From positions 1 through 64,000 of IMG/VR virus record IMGVR_UViG_3300044609_000595: 64,000 nucleotides of DNA; one strand, written 5' to 3'. The stretch comes from a virus. The position numbers and the translations under genes were made by a program. Of the stretch, positions 1-8,315 are shown one piece after another. Each line of letters starts with the position of its first letter. The stretch's first letter is position 1. A model generated the notes under the pieces. The model made no database searches, was not told the DNA's origin, and saw only the letters and a program-made list of their open reading frames with translations.

Positions 1-1493
1 ATCAATCTGGTGGCAATAGTACTGCCCAAGATGCTCCTATTGGTTCTGGTGGCGGTGGTCCTAATGACCAGCAAAAGAATGAAGAAGTTTCTAAAACTCA
101 GCAAGCATTTGATCAGCAAACAGAAAAGCTTACCAATCAGTATGCTAGTGAAACTACTTACATCGAACGTCCTGAAATTAAAATCGATGAGACGATTGCT
201 GACTACAAAATGCTGAACGATCACATCAACAATTGTTTTGATGAAGTTCTTACCTGTGGTCGTTATTCTATGAATGCTTTCGATCAAGTTGATAAAGATT
301 ATCGGAAGTATCGTGCAGAAGCACAAAAGGAAGTAAACTATCTGGTTAAAGAGTTTGAAATGAAGAAGTCGGCAGATGCTTATCAGCGTATGTCTACTGC
401 TCGTACTGGCACTCTCGACACCACCAAACTTCACACGTACAAGTACAACGAAGATATCTTCCGTAAGGTTTCTGTGATTCCTGACGGCAAGAATCATGGT
501 CTAGTATTTGTGCTGGACTGGTCTGGTTCGATGAATGATTATCTGCTTGACACTGTGAAGCAACTGTTGAACCTTGTGTGGTTCTGTAAGAAAGTTCAGA
601 TTCCTTTTGAGGTGTATGCCTTCACTTACGAGTGGAGCAACTCTTATGTTGATGCTAACTACAGTGCTCCTAAGTCTCTGTATAAAAAACAGGATGGTAC
701 TATTGAAGTTCATCGTCGTTTCCGAATGTTGAATTTCCTGAGTTCCCGTGCCAACAATAAGGTGCTTGACAATTGTATTTTGAATCTGTGGCGTCTTGCT
801 GCCCGAGAAGATTCTAATTACGCTGGTGCTACTTATCATCACTATAGTGTTCCTAGTGGTCTGGATCTGAGTGGAACTCCTCTTAACGAATCTATCATTG
901 CTCTCCATCAAATCATTCCTCAGTTCAAGACTCGGAACAAACTTCAGAAAGTTAACGTTGTCATTCTGACTGACGGCGAAGCAAATCATCTGAACTTTGA
1001 TATCAATATTCAGCGTCCTAATGGTTCTTACAATTATCTTGGGCAGAATTACATTAACAATGGAAATGCTCTCCGTGATCGTAAAATTGGTTACGTGTAT
1101 CGTAACTTCGAAATGGATAACGTGAATAGCAACCTCACTGCTATTCTGCTTGAGAATCTGAAAGACAACTTCCCTGAAGTCAATCTAATTGGATTCCGAA
1201 TTGCTAGTGGCAATAGTTTCTCTTATCTTTATCGTTCTCTTTACAAATCTACTGGTGGAGTTGAACCTGATGAAGCTATGAAAGTGTGGCGTAAAGAAAA
1301 GACCTACGAAATCAATGGCATGGGATACGATGCTCTGTACATGATTTCTTCCAGTGATCTGTCAGTAGACACCACGCTGACAGTTGAGGAAGAGGCCACT
1401 GCTGCTGACATCGGACGGGCATTCCGTACTATGCTCAAGAAGAAGACGACGAACAAAAAGCTTCTGTCGTCCTTCGCCACTCTGGTGGCTTGA
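1..1493 (+). CDS. CobT-like von Willebrand factor A domain protein (5' end outside window)
   Basis: The reading frame is open from the first bases of the window, so the true start lies upstream. The N-terminal visible part is Gly/Gln-rich and low in complexity. A VWA domain follows, with a MIDAS motif LDWSGS near position 510-530, a Thr-containing segment around 860-900 (LSGTPLNES) and a VVILTDGEAN strand near 955-985. This matches the CobT-like partner of the CobS-like AAA+ ATPase encoded at 2095. In bacteria such MoxR/CobS plus VWA pairs remodel proteins or help insert metals; in cyanophages the substrate is unknown. Family call is solid, function inferred. Confidence 0.75.
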   Translation, partial: QSGGNSTAQDAPIGSGGGGPNDQQKNEEVSKTQQAFDQQTEKLTNQYASETTYIERPEIKIDETIADYKMLNDHINNCFDEVLTCGRYSMNAFDQVDKDYRKYRAEAQKEVNYLVKEFEMKKSADAYQRMSTARTGTLDTTKLHTYKYNEDIFRKVSVIPDGKNHGLVFVLDWSGSMNDYLLDTVKQLLNLVWFCKKVQIPFEVYAFTYEWSNSYVDANYSAPKSLYKKQDGTIEVHRRFRMLNFLSSRANNKVLDNCILNLWRLAAREDSNYAGATYHHYSVPSGLDLSGTPLNESIIALHQIIPQFKTRNKLQKVNVVILTDGEANHLNFDINIQRPNGSYNYLGQNYINNGNALRDRKIGYVYRNFEMDNVNSNLTAILLENLKDNFPEVNLIGFRIASGNSFSYLYRSLYKSTGGVEPDEAMKVWRKEKTYEINGMGYDALYMISSSDLSVDTTLTVEEEATAADIGRAFRTMLKKKTTNKKLLSSFATLVA

Positions 1494-1543
1494 ATTTTTT
1501 CTTCTGACATGATAAAATTTGAAAAACATTATTCACTGAAACA

Positions 1544-2020
1544 ATGATCTCCATTCAATCTGCTATAGAATCAAATAACATTCCAGTCCTTCTTGAATAT
1601 CTTTCGGACTATGCAGAATCAAATCGAATTTATTATAAAGGAAATCTAGTAAATCCTAAAAATTCAGTTTGCTTTCGTGGTATTCAACAATTTTTGGAAG
1701 AACATAATGTATACACTAAACAATTAGCAAAAGAAATGTCGGATTTTGCTCATAAAAATCTTGAAGATATTGAACAAATTTGTCCAAAATTTTCTAAAAC
1801 TTATAAAAAAGCTATTCAAAGAAAAAGAAAAATTAAAAAACAAAAAGATAAAGTAGTAGAAAATAATTTAATTACATATTTTGAAGAAAATCCTTCGGAA
1901 AATTATGTCAAAAAAGAATCAGTAGATTCAATTGATTCTGAAGTAGAAAAAATTCTAAAGCTTGCCGCCAAACTAAATGCCAAGACATTCAAGTTTGGTG
2001 ATTGTGAAGTCACTTTTTAA
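1544..2020 (+). CDS. hypothetical protein, 158 aa
   Basis: Product not recognised. The middle and C-terminal parts are rich in Lys, Glu and Asn, with a strongly basic patch (RKRKIKKQKDK, about residues 95-105) followed by an acidic segment, and it may be partly disordered or coiled-coil. It lies between the CobT-like and CobS-like genes on the same strand, so it is probably cotranscribed with them. Base composition is more AT-rich than in the two flanking genes. No catalytic motif is visible. Confidence 0.7.
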   Translation: MISIQSAIESNNIPVLLEYLSDYAESNRIYYKGNLVNPKNSVCFRGIQQFLEEHNVYTKQLAKEMSDFAHKNLEDIEQICPKFSKTYKKAIQRKRKIKKQKDKVVENNLITYFEENPSENYVKKESVDSIDSEVEKILKLAAKLNAKTFKFGDCEVTF

Positions 2021-2094
2021 ACCGTCCACCGAAGGCTCCACAACCACCAATCCACCTGCTACACTTATTTCATCCACAAAGGAGATTACTCATC

Positions 2095-3228
2095 ATGGCT
2101 CGTAAAGCAAACATTGAACAAGAAGCTCTCGTCGCTTACATTTCCACCCACTTCGGCGAAGACTTCGGCAGCAACGCTGTAATTGCTGCTGCCGATGAAT
2201 TCGGTAGTTCTTATCCCACCATTGCCAAGCGTCTTGAGCAATACAAGACTGGTCATGGTCGTTGGAACCTGACTGCCCAAGATATTGAAAACACTTACAA
2301 CGCTCCTGCTGCCGAACCTGTCGAGCAAGCAGTTGAGCATGTTGTGATCCACCGTGAAAACCTGATTCCTGATAAAGATGCTAACTTCGTCAGCTTTGGT
2401 AACTTTAGTGATGTTAAGAAAATTATTTCTTCTGGGATTTTCTATCCTGTGTTCATCACTGGTATGTCTGGCAACGGTAAAACTTTCGGTGTGGAGCAAG
2501 CTTGTGCTCAACTGAAGCGTGAACTGATTCGTGTCAACATCACCATCGAGACTGATGAAGACGATCTGATCGGTGGCTTCCGTCTGATCAATGGCGAAAC
2601 TGTGTGGCACAACGGTCCTGTGATCGAAGCACTTGAGCGTGGTGCTGTTCTGCTGCTTGACGAAATCGACCTTGCTTCTAACAAGATCCTGTGTCTCCAG
2701 TCCATCCTTGAAGGTAAGGGTGTGTTCCTGAAGAAGACTGGTCGTTATGTCAAACCCACCGCTGGTTTCACTATCGTTGCCACTGCTAACACCAAAGGTA
2801 AGGGCAGTGATGACGGTCGTTTCATCGGCACCAACGTTCTGAACGAAGCATTTCTTGAGCGATTTGCTCTCACCTTTGAGCAAGACTATCCTGCTCCTAA
2901 GACTGAGCAGAAGATTCTCCAGAAGCTTTCTGTCAAACTTGGTTGCCTGGATGAAGAGTTCTGTGAGAAGCTTGCTTCTTGGGCAGATATCATTCGCAAG
3001 ACTTTCAAGGAAGGTGGCGTTGATGAAGTGATCAGCACTCGTCGTCTGTCTCACATCATTCGTGCTTACAGCATTTTTGGCAAGCGTATGAAAGCGATTC
3101 AAGTTTGCGTGAATCGTTTCGATGACGAAACCAAGTCCAGCTTCATGGAACTGTACGACAAGATTGATGCTAGCATTGGTGCTGATGCTGATGCCCAAAC
3201 TGAAACTGAGGTAAATGAAGAAGCCTGA
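2095..3228 (+). CDS. cobS: CobS-like MoxR-family AAA+ ATPase
   Basis: A 377-aa AAA+ protein with a Walker A motif GMSGNGKT near residue 123 and Walker B LLLDEID near residue 187, followed by a sensor-1-like VATANT stretch. The start is supported by an AAGGAG box about 10 nt upstream. CobS is the ATPase subunit of aerobic cobaltochelatase, and CobS-like ATPases are a well-known feature of T4-type cyanophages. No CobN is present here, so actual cobaltochelation is unproven; pairing with the VWA protein at 1-1493 suggests a chaperone-like or chelatase complex. Confidence 0.85.
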   Translation: MARKANIEQEALVAYISTHFGEDFGSNAVIAAADEFGSSYPTIAKRLEQYKTGHGRWNLTAQDIENTYNAPAAEPVEQAVEHVVIHRENLIPDKDANFVSFGNFSDVKKIISSGIFYPVFITGMSGNGKTFGVEQACAQLKRELIRVNITIETDEDDLIGGFRLINGETVWHNGPVIEALERGAVLLLDEIDLASNKILCLQSILEGKGVFLKKTGRYVKPTAGFTIVATANTKGKGSDDGRFIGTNVLNEAFLERFALTFEQDYPAPKTEQKILQKLSVKLGCLDEEFCEKLASWADIIRKTFKEGGVDEVISTRRLSHIIRAYSIFGKRMKAIQVCVNRFDDETKSSFMELYDKIDASIGADADAQTETEVNEEA

Positions 3229-3382
3229 GTTTCACGGTTACATTGGTAACATTGCCGTCCTTCGGGACGGTAGTTCCGTCAGGATTCTTGGCGGACACAA
3301 TTCAAAACTTTTCGTGAAGACACTTGACGGAACAATCAAAGAGTGCTATCATGAAGATCTACAGTATGTAACGGAGGAATGA
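3215..3382 (+). CDS. small hypothetical protein, 55 aa
   Basis: An ATG at 3215 opens a 55-codon frame that begins inside the last codons of the CobS-like gene (14-nt overlap) and ends in an ATGA overlap with the gene at 3379. This tight packing is typical of real small phage genes. The product (starts MKKPEFHGYIGN, contains SVRILGGHNSKLFVKTLDG) looks like a small beta-rich domain. Function unknown. A good sigma70-type promoter lies inside it (3324-3352). Confidence 0.6.
   Translation: MKKPEFHGYIGNIAVLRDGSSVRILGGHNSKLFVKTLDGTIKECYHEDLQYVTEE
3324..3352 (+). promoter_or_regulatory. sigma70-type promoter for the clamp/clamp-loader operon
   Basis: TTGACG at 3324-3329 and TATCAT at 3347-3352 are separated by exactly 17 nt, and TG stands one base before the -10 box (extended -10). 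It lies within the coding sequence of the 55-aa gene, just upstream of the genes at 3379 and gp45, so it could give this operon independent early transcription. Confidence 0.55.
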
Positions 3383-3693
3383 AAATGCAATGGAAGTACA
3401 ATGAGGATAAGATCCTCAAGGATGTCGAGGATTATGTAGTCAGCACTTACCATGGACACTACTGTGGTGACGAAGATGGATACGCTGACATTCAAACAAT
3501 TGATTTGATGGCAGCAAAGAAACTTGCCGCTGGATTTTGTCAAGCAAATATCCTTAAGTATGGATCTCGCTACGGTGATAAGGATGGTCGTAACAAGCGG
3601 GATCTTATGAAAGTGATTCACTACGCTATGCTACTGCTTCACTTCGATAGTCACTACACCCGCACTCAAAACGGTCTCCAGGAGTTTAAATGA
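3379..3693 (+). CDS. DUF3310-like hypothetical protein
   Basis: A 104-aa protein with the segment FCQANILKYGSRYGDKDG followed by RDLMKVIHYAMLLL. This resembles the small phage DUF3310/SaV-like domain, in which FC.GNIVKY..R and DL.KA.WYL are conserved. Some relatives are loosely annotated as nucleotide kinases, but no P-loop is present here. It overlaps its neighbours by 4 nt on each side and precedes the sliding clamp, suggesting co-expression with replication genes. Family assignment is from memory. Confidence 0.65.
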   Translation: MKMQWKYNEDKILKDVEDYVVSTYHGHYCGDEDGYADIQTIDLMAAKKLAAGFCQANILKYGSRYGDKDGRNKRDLMKVIHYAMLLLHFDSHYTRTQNGLQEFK

Positions 3694-4358
3694 GTACAGT
3701 ATCTATTTCGCAACAAACAATGATGGTGCTTAAAAATTATTCCACCATCAATGGATCTATTCTTATTCGAGAAGGATCTCAATTGAAAACTATTAACATC
3801 GGTGAGAATCTTATTTCACAGTATGATTGCGAAGAAGTGTTCCCACAAACGTTTGCAATTTATGATCTCAATCAATTTCTTGCTGGCATTTCTTTGTTTC
3901 AAGATCCAGTTCTAGAGTTTGCTAACGCAGAATATCTTACGATTCGTGGAGATGGACGTAGTGCAAAATACTATTTTTCTGATCCCGAAATTACTTTGAA
4001 GACTGCCCCTGATCGCAAGGTCAATTTTCCAGGTGCTGATATTGAATTTTCTATTAGCAAAAGTCAGTTGGAAGCACTTGGTAAAGCAGCGAATGTCTAT
4101 GGCATTCCTGATCTGGTATTCAAATCATCTGCTGGTGGTACTGTATCACTGAACCTATGTGATCGAGAAAACGAAACTAGTAATGTTTATTCCCAGGAAA
4201 TTTTGGGAGACAATACTGGTGAGTATGAGTTGACAATGAAGATGGAAAATGTTAACCTTGTTCAGGGAGATTATGATGTAAAAATTTCCAGTAAACTAAT
4301 TACTGAATGGAAACATACCCGCCTCCCTCTCGTCTACTACATTGCTCTTGAACCTTGA
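3690..4358 (+). CDS. 45: sliding clamp DNA polymerase accessory protein (gp45)
   Basis: A 222-aa protein, close to the 228 aa of T4 gp45, lying directly before gp44 as in T4. It has the alternating beta-rich pattern of DNA clamps. Trimeric gp45 rings tether DNA polymerase gp43 to DNA and, in T4, also act as the mobile enhancer of late transcription with gp33 and gp55; a gp33 candidate is encoded at 50519. The start overlaps the preceding stop in ATGA. Identification rests on size, sequence character and gene order. Confidence 0.85.
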   Translation: MSTVSISQQTMMVLKNYSTINGSILIREGSQLKTINIGENLISQYDCEEVFPQTFAIYDLNQFLAGISLFQDPVLEFANAEYLTIRGDGRSAKYYFSDPEITLKTAPDRKVNFPGADIEFSISKSQLEALGKAANVYGIPDLVFKSSAGGTVSLNLCDRENETSNVYSQEILGDNTGEYELTMKMENVNLVQGDYDVKISSKLITEWKHTRLPLVYYIALEP

Positions 4359-5302
4359 TGAATAAGAAATTTTTGTGGGTGGAAGAATATCGTCCTCATA
4401 CTCTTGAGGATTGTATTCTTCCAGTGAATATTAAAAACTCCTTTAAAGGATTTATTGAGCAGAAAGAAATTCCAAATCTTCTGCTCTGTGGCTCTGCTGG
4501 TGTAGGCAAGACCACTGTTGCTAAAGCAATTTGTGATGAGATCGGCGCCTCCTACATCGTGATCAACGGATCTGATGAGGGGCGCTTTCTCGACACCGTT
4601 CGGAACAAGGTCAGGCAATTCGCCACAACTGTCTCACTGACCTCTGGAGCAGCCCACAAAGTCGTCATTATTGACGAGGCTGACAACACCACTCAGGATG
4701 TCCAGCTCTCGCTCAGGACGGCTGTGGAAGAGTTTCATGGCAACTGTCGATTCATCTTCACCTGCAACTTCCCAAATAAAATCATTCAACCATTGCACTC
4801 ACGATGCACTGTAATTGATTTTAAGATTAATAATACTGAGGTTGATAAACTTCAGGCGAAGTTCTTTGTTCGTTTGAAAAATATTCTTGACGAGAATACA
4901 ATTGAATATGACGACAAAGTTTTGATCAAACTGATTAGACGTTATTATCCAGATTGGAGGAGGTTGATTAATGAAGCACAGAGACACAGTGCCAACGGAC
5001 GGATTGATTCTTCTGTTCTTGTTGACATTGCCGACATTAATCTGGATGATTTGGTTCGGGCGTTAAAGAACAAAGAATTTACGACAGTTAAGAAATGGGT
5101 TGTTGATAACATTGACAACGATCCAGCTATCGTAATGAGAAAACTTTACGACTCTCTTTATGATACTCTTAAAGGTTCTTCTATTCCAGAAGCTGTTTTA
5201 ATTATTGCCAAATACATGCGAGATATTACAGTGGTTGCTGACCAAGAAATCAATCTTCTTGCTTGTCTAACTGAAATTATGATGGGGTGTGAATTTAAAT
5301 GA
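4358..5302 (+). CDS. 44: clamp loader large subunit (gp44), AAA+ ATPase
   Basis: A 314-aa RFC-like AAA+ ATPase with Walker A GSAGVGKT near residue 45, Walker B VVIIDEAD near residue 102 and the SRC motif (LHSRC, near residue 147) that carries the trans-acting arginine finger of clamp loaders. With gp62 it loads gp45 on primer-template junctions. ATG at 4358 is preferred over the upstream in-frame TTG at 4355; it abuts the gp45 stop. Confidence 0.93.
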   Translation: MNKKFLWVEEYRPHTLEDCILPVNIKNSFKGFIEQKEIPNLLLCGSAGVGKTTVAKAICDEIGASYIVINGSDEGRFLDTVRNKVRQFATTVSLTSGAAHKVVIIDEADNTTQDVQLSLRTAVEEFHGNCRFIFTCNFPNKIIQPLHSRCTVIDFKINNTEVDKLQAKFFVRLKNILDENTIEYDDKVLIKLIRRYYPDWRRLINEAQRHSANGRIDSSVLVDIADINLDDLVRALKNKEFTTVKKWVVDNIDNDPAIVMRKLYDSLYDTLKGSSIPEAVLIIAKYMRDITVVADQEINLLACLTEIMMGCEFK

Positions 5303-5691
5303 ATAATTTTCAATCTGAAAGCAAAAAATCTGGAGATGAATTTGAATTTCTTGTGGAACAAGATCTTGTTAATAGGGATGGAATCATAGTTGGCAAAGAT
5401 TATTGTGTAAAAGAACTTGGAATAGAGCTGGATTACATTGCTGATTTGCCAACTAGAACGGAATATGTTGAAGCAAAGGGTGGGAATCCTGGTGGCAAAA
5501 AACGTCCAGGAGCACAACGAACTGATAATGTTAAAAAAGCTGTGTGTAATGGTGCTCTACTGAAACATCTTTATAAGTCAGCATATTATGTAATCTATTT
5601 TTCTGCCCCCCCGAAACCAAATAGTTATTCTCACAACATGATATTGACTGCTCTGGAAGCTGGCTACGTTGATGAGGTTCGTTATCTATGA
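5299..5691 (+). CDS. putative PD-(D/E)XK nuclease, 130 aa
   Basis: Sequence shows a GIELDYIADL segment followed about 10 residues later by EYVEAKGG, matching the D...ExK catalytic signature of restriction-endonuclease-fold enzymes, then a conserved-looking KRPGAQRTDNVKKA helix. Start and stop overlap gp44 and the next gene by 4 nt, so it belongs to the clamp-loader operon. T4 has no equivalent between genes 44 and 62. A resolvase- or end-processing role is possible, but substrate and activity are unknown. Confidence 0.65.
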   Translation: MNNFQSESKKSGDEFEFLVEQDLVNRDGIIVGKDYCVKELGIELDYIADLPTRTEYVEAKGGNPGGKKRPGAQRTDNVKKAVCNGALLKHLYKSAYYVIYFSAPPKPNSYSHNMILTALEAGYVDEVRYL

Positions 5692-5927
5692 AAGTAAAAA
5701 CTACTCCAGAGAATGTTCGTGAGGCTAACGAGGGATTGTTTCGTTCTACAATGAATTTACCTGAGGCTGCCTATCATTGTGGTATGACTCAGAAAGAAAT
5801 GAAAATGACTTTCCGAGAATATTTAAAATATCATAAACCAGATTGGGACAGTGCAAAAACTGTCCCCGTCGCACCTTTATCAGAAAGTTGCTTTGCTACT
5901 ATTGATGAAACCCAAGGAGGATTTTGA
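5688..5927 (+). CDS. hypothetical protein, 79 aa
   Basis: A small protein whose N-terminal half (LPEAAYHCGMTQKEMKMTFREYL) reads like a helix-turn-helix with the usual A...G.s...v pattern, followed by a flexible tail. It overlaps the upstream nuclease-like gene by 4 nt and lies two bases before the next small gene, so it is part of the replication operon. DNA binding is only an inference from the helical pattern. Confidence 0.65.
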   Translation: MKVKTTPENVREANEGLFRSTMNLPEAAYHCGMTQKEMKMTFREYLKYHKPDWDSAKTVPVAPLSESCFATIDETQGGF

Positions 5928-5929
5928 TT

Positions 5930-6073
5930 ATGAAATGCCGTGTGAAACTTTATGTCGGTGGTCGTGTTTTCTATGAAGATGTGATTGCTACTAATTATCA
6001 AGATGCAAAAGAAGTTGCTCTTGCTCGCAATCCTAATGCAACTGTTATGGGTGTTACCGCTATTTTTGAATGA
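5930..6073 (+). CDS. small conserved-type hypothetical protein, 47 aa
   Basis: ATG at 5930 opens a 47-codon frame encoding a compact alpha/beta peptide (starts MKCRVKLYVGGRVFYED, ends VMGVTAIFE). AGGAGG lies about 7 nt upstream, and the stop overlaps the gp62 start in ATGA. Both features argue for a translated gene. Similar short proteins are familiar from the clamp-loader operons of other T4-type cyanophages, but function is unknown. Confidence 0.7.
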   Translation: MKCRVKLYVGGRVFYEDVIATNYQDAKEVALARNPNATVMGVTAIFE

Positions 6074-6456
6074 AGTACGAATTAAAAGATTATTTAAACT
6101 CTATTAACCAAACAAAACAGAAAATTCTTGATGATGATCAGGAAGCAGTGAAGAGTTATCCCCCATTTATTATTAATAAATGTCTTTCTTCATTTACAGA
6201 TGCAATTTTATATGCAAATGAAATGAATAAAAATGCTCATCTTCCCAAGAAGATGCAATTTGACTTTTTTATAAATAGTTTGAAGCCAAGGAAGAGGTTT
6301 TCTCCCTGGGTCAAAAAACAAACTTTAGAGCATCTTGAATTGGTGAAAGAGTATTATGGCTATAGTCATACTAAAGCTCTGGAAGCCTTAGAGATTCTCA
6401 CAACTGAACAACTTGTAGCAATTAAAAAGGCATTGAATAAGGGTGGAACAAAATGA
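6070..6456 (+). CDS. 62: clamp loader small subunit (gp62)
   Basis: A 128-aa helical protein with the segment FDFFINSLKPRKRFSPWVK, which recalls the MAAVPRGKRYGKWAK part of T4 gp62. It sits between gp44 and RegA as in T4. gp62 has no ATPase motif, consistent with its role as the non-catalytic clamp-loader subunit. It is shorter than T4 gp62 (187 aa), which is usual in cyanophages. Confidence 0.8.
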   Translation: MKYELKDYLNSINQTKQKILDDDQEAVKSYPPFIINKCLSSFTDAILYANEMNKNAHLPKKMQFDFFINSLKPRKRFSPWVKKQTLEHLELVKEYYGYSHTKALEALEILTTEQLVAIKKALNKGGTK

Positions 6457-6875
6457 CAGATGATATTGTAATTCAGTGGCAACAATCTGATATGGTGGAG
6501 GTTTCTCTGGCTGAGCCAGATGACTTTTTGAAAGTCCGTGAAACCCTTACGAGAATCGGTGTTGCTTCTAGGAAAGAAAAAAAGATTTATCAATCTTGCC
6601 ATATTCTTCATAAGCAAGGTAGATATTATATCGTTCATTTCAAAGAACTATTTGCTTTGGATGGCAAACATACTAATCTTTCGTTGAATGATGTTCAGCG
6701 TAGGAATCGTATCATTCAATTGCTTTCAGATTGGGGTCTGATTACTGTAACAACTCCTGAAAAAATTGAGGACGTTGCTCCACTCAATCAAATTAAAGTT
6801 CTTGCCTTTAAAGAAAAGGATGAATGGACTTTGGAAAGCAAGTATAATATCGGTCGGAAGAAAACCGAAGTCTGA
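6453..6875 (+). CDS. regA: RegA translational repressor
   Basis: The segments PDDFLKVRETLTRIGVAS and YQSCHILHKQGRYYIVHFKE are almost the same as in T4 RegA. Length is 140 aa versus 122 in T4, with a longer N-terminus. RegA binds AU-rich start regions of early phage mRNAs and blocks translation, including that of the clamp-loader genes and itself. It overlaps gp62 by 4 nt and is the penultimate gene before a strong terminator. Confidence 0.95.
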   Translation: MTDDIVIQWQQSDMVEVSLAEPDDFLKVRETLTRIGVASRKEKKIYQSCHILHKQGRYYIVHFKELFALDGKHTNLSLNDVQRRNRIIQLLSDWGLITVTTPEKIEDVAPLNQIKVLAFKEKDEWTLESKYNIGRKKTEV

Positions 6876-7003
6876 TGAGAACAGTCAAGGTTCAGTTTCT
6901 CACACCAGAAAAAACTATAGTGTGGGTAACAATACCTTGGGGCAAAAAACATCTTGATTGGTATCGCAACAGAGGGTATATTATACTAATGACCGAACAA
7001 TAA
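6875..7003 (+). CDS. small hypothetical protein, 42 aa
   Basis: The ATG shares a base with the regA stop (TGATG at 6873-6877) and the frame runs 42 codons to a TAA inside the foot of the terminator hairpin. The product starts MRTVKVQFLTPEKT and is aromatic-rich (WVTIPWGKKHLDWYRNRGY). The translational coupling is good evidence for expression. Function unknown. Confidence 0.55.
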   Translation: MRTVKVQFLTPEKTIVWVTIPWGKKHLDWYRNRGYIILMTEQ

Positions 7004-7034
7004 TAGTGGGGTTTACGACACCCCACTATTTTTG
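7002..7034 (+). terminator. Rho-independent terminator after regA operon
   Basis: A perfect 10-bp stem (AATAGTGGGG at 7002-7011 with CCCCACTATT at 7021-7030), 9-nt loop, followed by TTTG and further T-rich sequence. It closes the clamp/clamp-loader/RegA operon. Confidence 0.85.
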
Positions 7035-7102
7035 TTTGTGTGCTAAATTATATTAGACGCCTTCGGGGTCTTAAACACTCGCTTATTAAAGGAGAACTAC
7101 CA

Positions 7103-7540
7103 ATGACTAAATACACTTGGGATGCTTATTCCCCATTTTCTGTAGGGCTAGATGATATTTTTAATCGTCTGGATGCTATGTCTGGTCACACAACTAGCTA
7201 CCCTCCATATAACTTAATCAAGAATGACAATAGTAATTACGAGATTGAGATTGCTCTTGCAGGATTTAAACCACAGGAAATCGAAGTCTCAACAGAACAA
7301 AATATTCTCACAGTTACCAGCAAAGTTGAGAAACGAGATTCTGAACGAACATACCTACACAAAGGGCTCTCCAAACGTTCTTTCAGAAACACCTGGCAAT
7401 TGGCAGATGATGTAAAAATTTCTGATGTTCAATTTGCTGATGGTCTATTGATCATTTCTTTGGAAAAGATTATTCCAGAAGAAAAGAAAAAAACCACTTA
7501 CTCTATTAAGACAAGTGATCGTCAACTTCTCGTGGAATAA
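7103..7540 (+). CDS. hsp20: Hsp20 small heat-shock protein
   Basis: A 145-aa alpha-crystallin domain protein. The core strand segment YEIEIALAGFKPQEIEVSTEQNI and the later SKRSFRNTWQLADDVKISDVQFADGLLII match the IbpA/Hsp20 pattern. An upstream in-frame ATG at 7040 exists, but 7103 is chosen because AAAGGAGA stands just before it. Hsp20 genes are near-universal in T4-type cyanophages and presumably limit aggregation of phage or host proteins during infection. Terminators flank it on both sides, so it is a monocistronic unit. Confidence 0.93.
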   Translation: MTKYTWDAYSPFSVGLDDIFNRLDAMSGHTTSYPPYNLIKNDNSNYEIEIALAGFKPQEIEVSTEQNILTVTSKVEKRDSERTYLHKGLSKRSFRNTWQLADDVKISDVQFADGLLIISLEKIIPEEKKKTTYSIKTSDRQLLVE

Positions 7541-7560
7541 ATAAATCGTATCGTCGCCGC

Positions 7561-7600
7561 AGGGGCCGAGCTGGTCAGAATCAGCTCTTGCCCCTTTTTT
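7561..7600 (+). terminator. Rho-independent terminator after hsp20
   Basis: A GC-rich long hairpin with outer stem AGGGGC/GCCCCT and inner pairing GAGCTG/CAGCTC, followed by an uninterrupted T run from 7595. Confidence 0.85.
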
Positions 7601-7603
7601 CTT

Positions 7604-7616
7604 TTTGTGCTATAAT
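7604..7616 (+). promoter_or_regulatory. extended -10 promoter upstream of the polymerase gene cluster
   Basis: TATAAT at 7611-7616 is preceded by TGC, forming an extended -10 box. No convincing -35 is seen, as this position is the T-rich tail of the preceding terminator. It is well placed for the gene at 7640 and the downstream DNA polymerase. Confidence 0.5.
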
Positions 7617-7639
7617 GTTAGAATTCTGATTGGAGAATT

Positions 7640-8032
7640 ATGGAAAATTTAAATGCGTCTATTGTTATCATGAAAACAGGGACACAAATTATTTGTGATC
7701 TGAAAGAAGTTTTCGATGGAGAGGGTGATGCCCGAAAAGGTGTGTGTCTTCTAATGATTCACCCATACGAACTTTCTCTTATTTCGGTTGGTGGAGAAGA
7801 TAGCCAGCAAGATCTTCAAGTTAAGTTTAGTCGCTGGTGTCCATACTCTGTAGATTATCAATTCAAAATTCCTTATGATTCTGTAACTGCTATTGGAGTG
7901 CCTGATTCTGGTTTGGAACAAGCATATAGAGCAAAGATTGAACAAGTAAATCAAGCTATGAATGCTAATGCTCGTCTACAACAAGAAGAAATTGAAAAAG
8001 TTGTGAACCCCGAAGTTGTTACTGATGAATGA
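7640..8032 (+). CDS. hypothetical protein upstream of DNA polymerase, 130 aa
   Basis: Function not recognised. The N-terminus (SIVIMKTGTQIICDLKEVF) looks like a small beta-barrel of the Sm-like kind, and the C-terminus is helical and Gln/Glu-rich. It starts just after an extended -10 promoter and overlaps the next gene by 8 nt, so it leads the operon that contains gp43. Proteins of this type before gp43 are common in cyanomyoviruses. Confidence 0.7.
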   Translation: MENLNASIVIMKTGTQIICDLKEVFDGEGDARKGVCLLMIHPYELSLISVGGEDSQQDLQVKFSRWCPYSVDYQFKIPYDSVTAIGVPDSGLEQAYRAKIEQVNQAMNANARLQQEEIEKVVNPEVVTDE

Positions 8033-8315
8033 AACTATTAAATTAATTCGTTTTGATGGTGTGTGGATCATTTCGGAAGTTGAAGAAATTCCTGATGTGG
8101 AGTTCGGAGACCCAGATTGTGTGCTAAAATACCCGTATGAGGTGGATGGGTCCTGTGTGGGACCTTTCCCTCCATACTCCAGAGACCGTGAGTTTATTGT
8201 TAGATCTTCTGAGATCAGCCTAATTGCCGATCCATCTGATTTTCTTTACAATCAATATCGTGGTCTAGTTGAAATAGAAAAACCTGCTCCTATTGCCGAA
8301 GAATCTGAAGAATGA
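8025..8315 (+). CDS. hypothetical protein, 96 aa
   Basis: Starts at ATG 8025, overlapping the preceding gene by 8 nt, and its stop overlaps the gp43 start in ATGA. It is acidic, and its first half (TIKLIRFDGVWIISEVEEIPDVEFGDPDC) resembles the N-terminus of the preceding product. The pair may be diverged duplicates of a small beta-barrel. No enzymatic motif. Confidence 0.68.
   Translation: MNETIKLIRFDGVWIISEVEEIPDVEFGDPDCVLKYPYEVDGSCVGPFPPYSRDREFIVRSSEISLIADPSDFLYNQYRGLVEIEKPAPIAEESEE

Noticed and set aside
2086-3198. Long open frame on the minus strand opposite the CobS-like gene
   Set aside because: It mirrors the codon bias of the CobS-like gene, has no ribosome-binding site or promoter, and its product lacks any recognisable domain.
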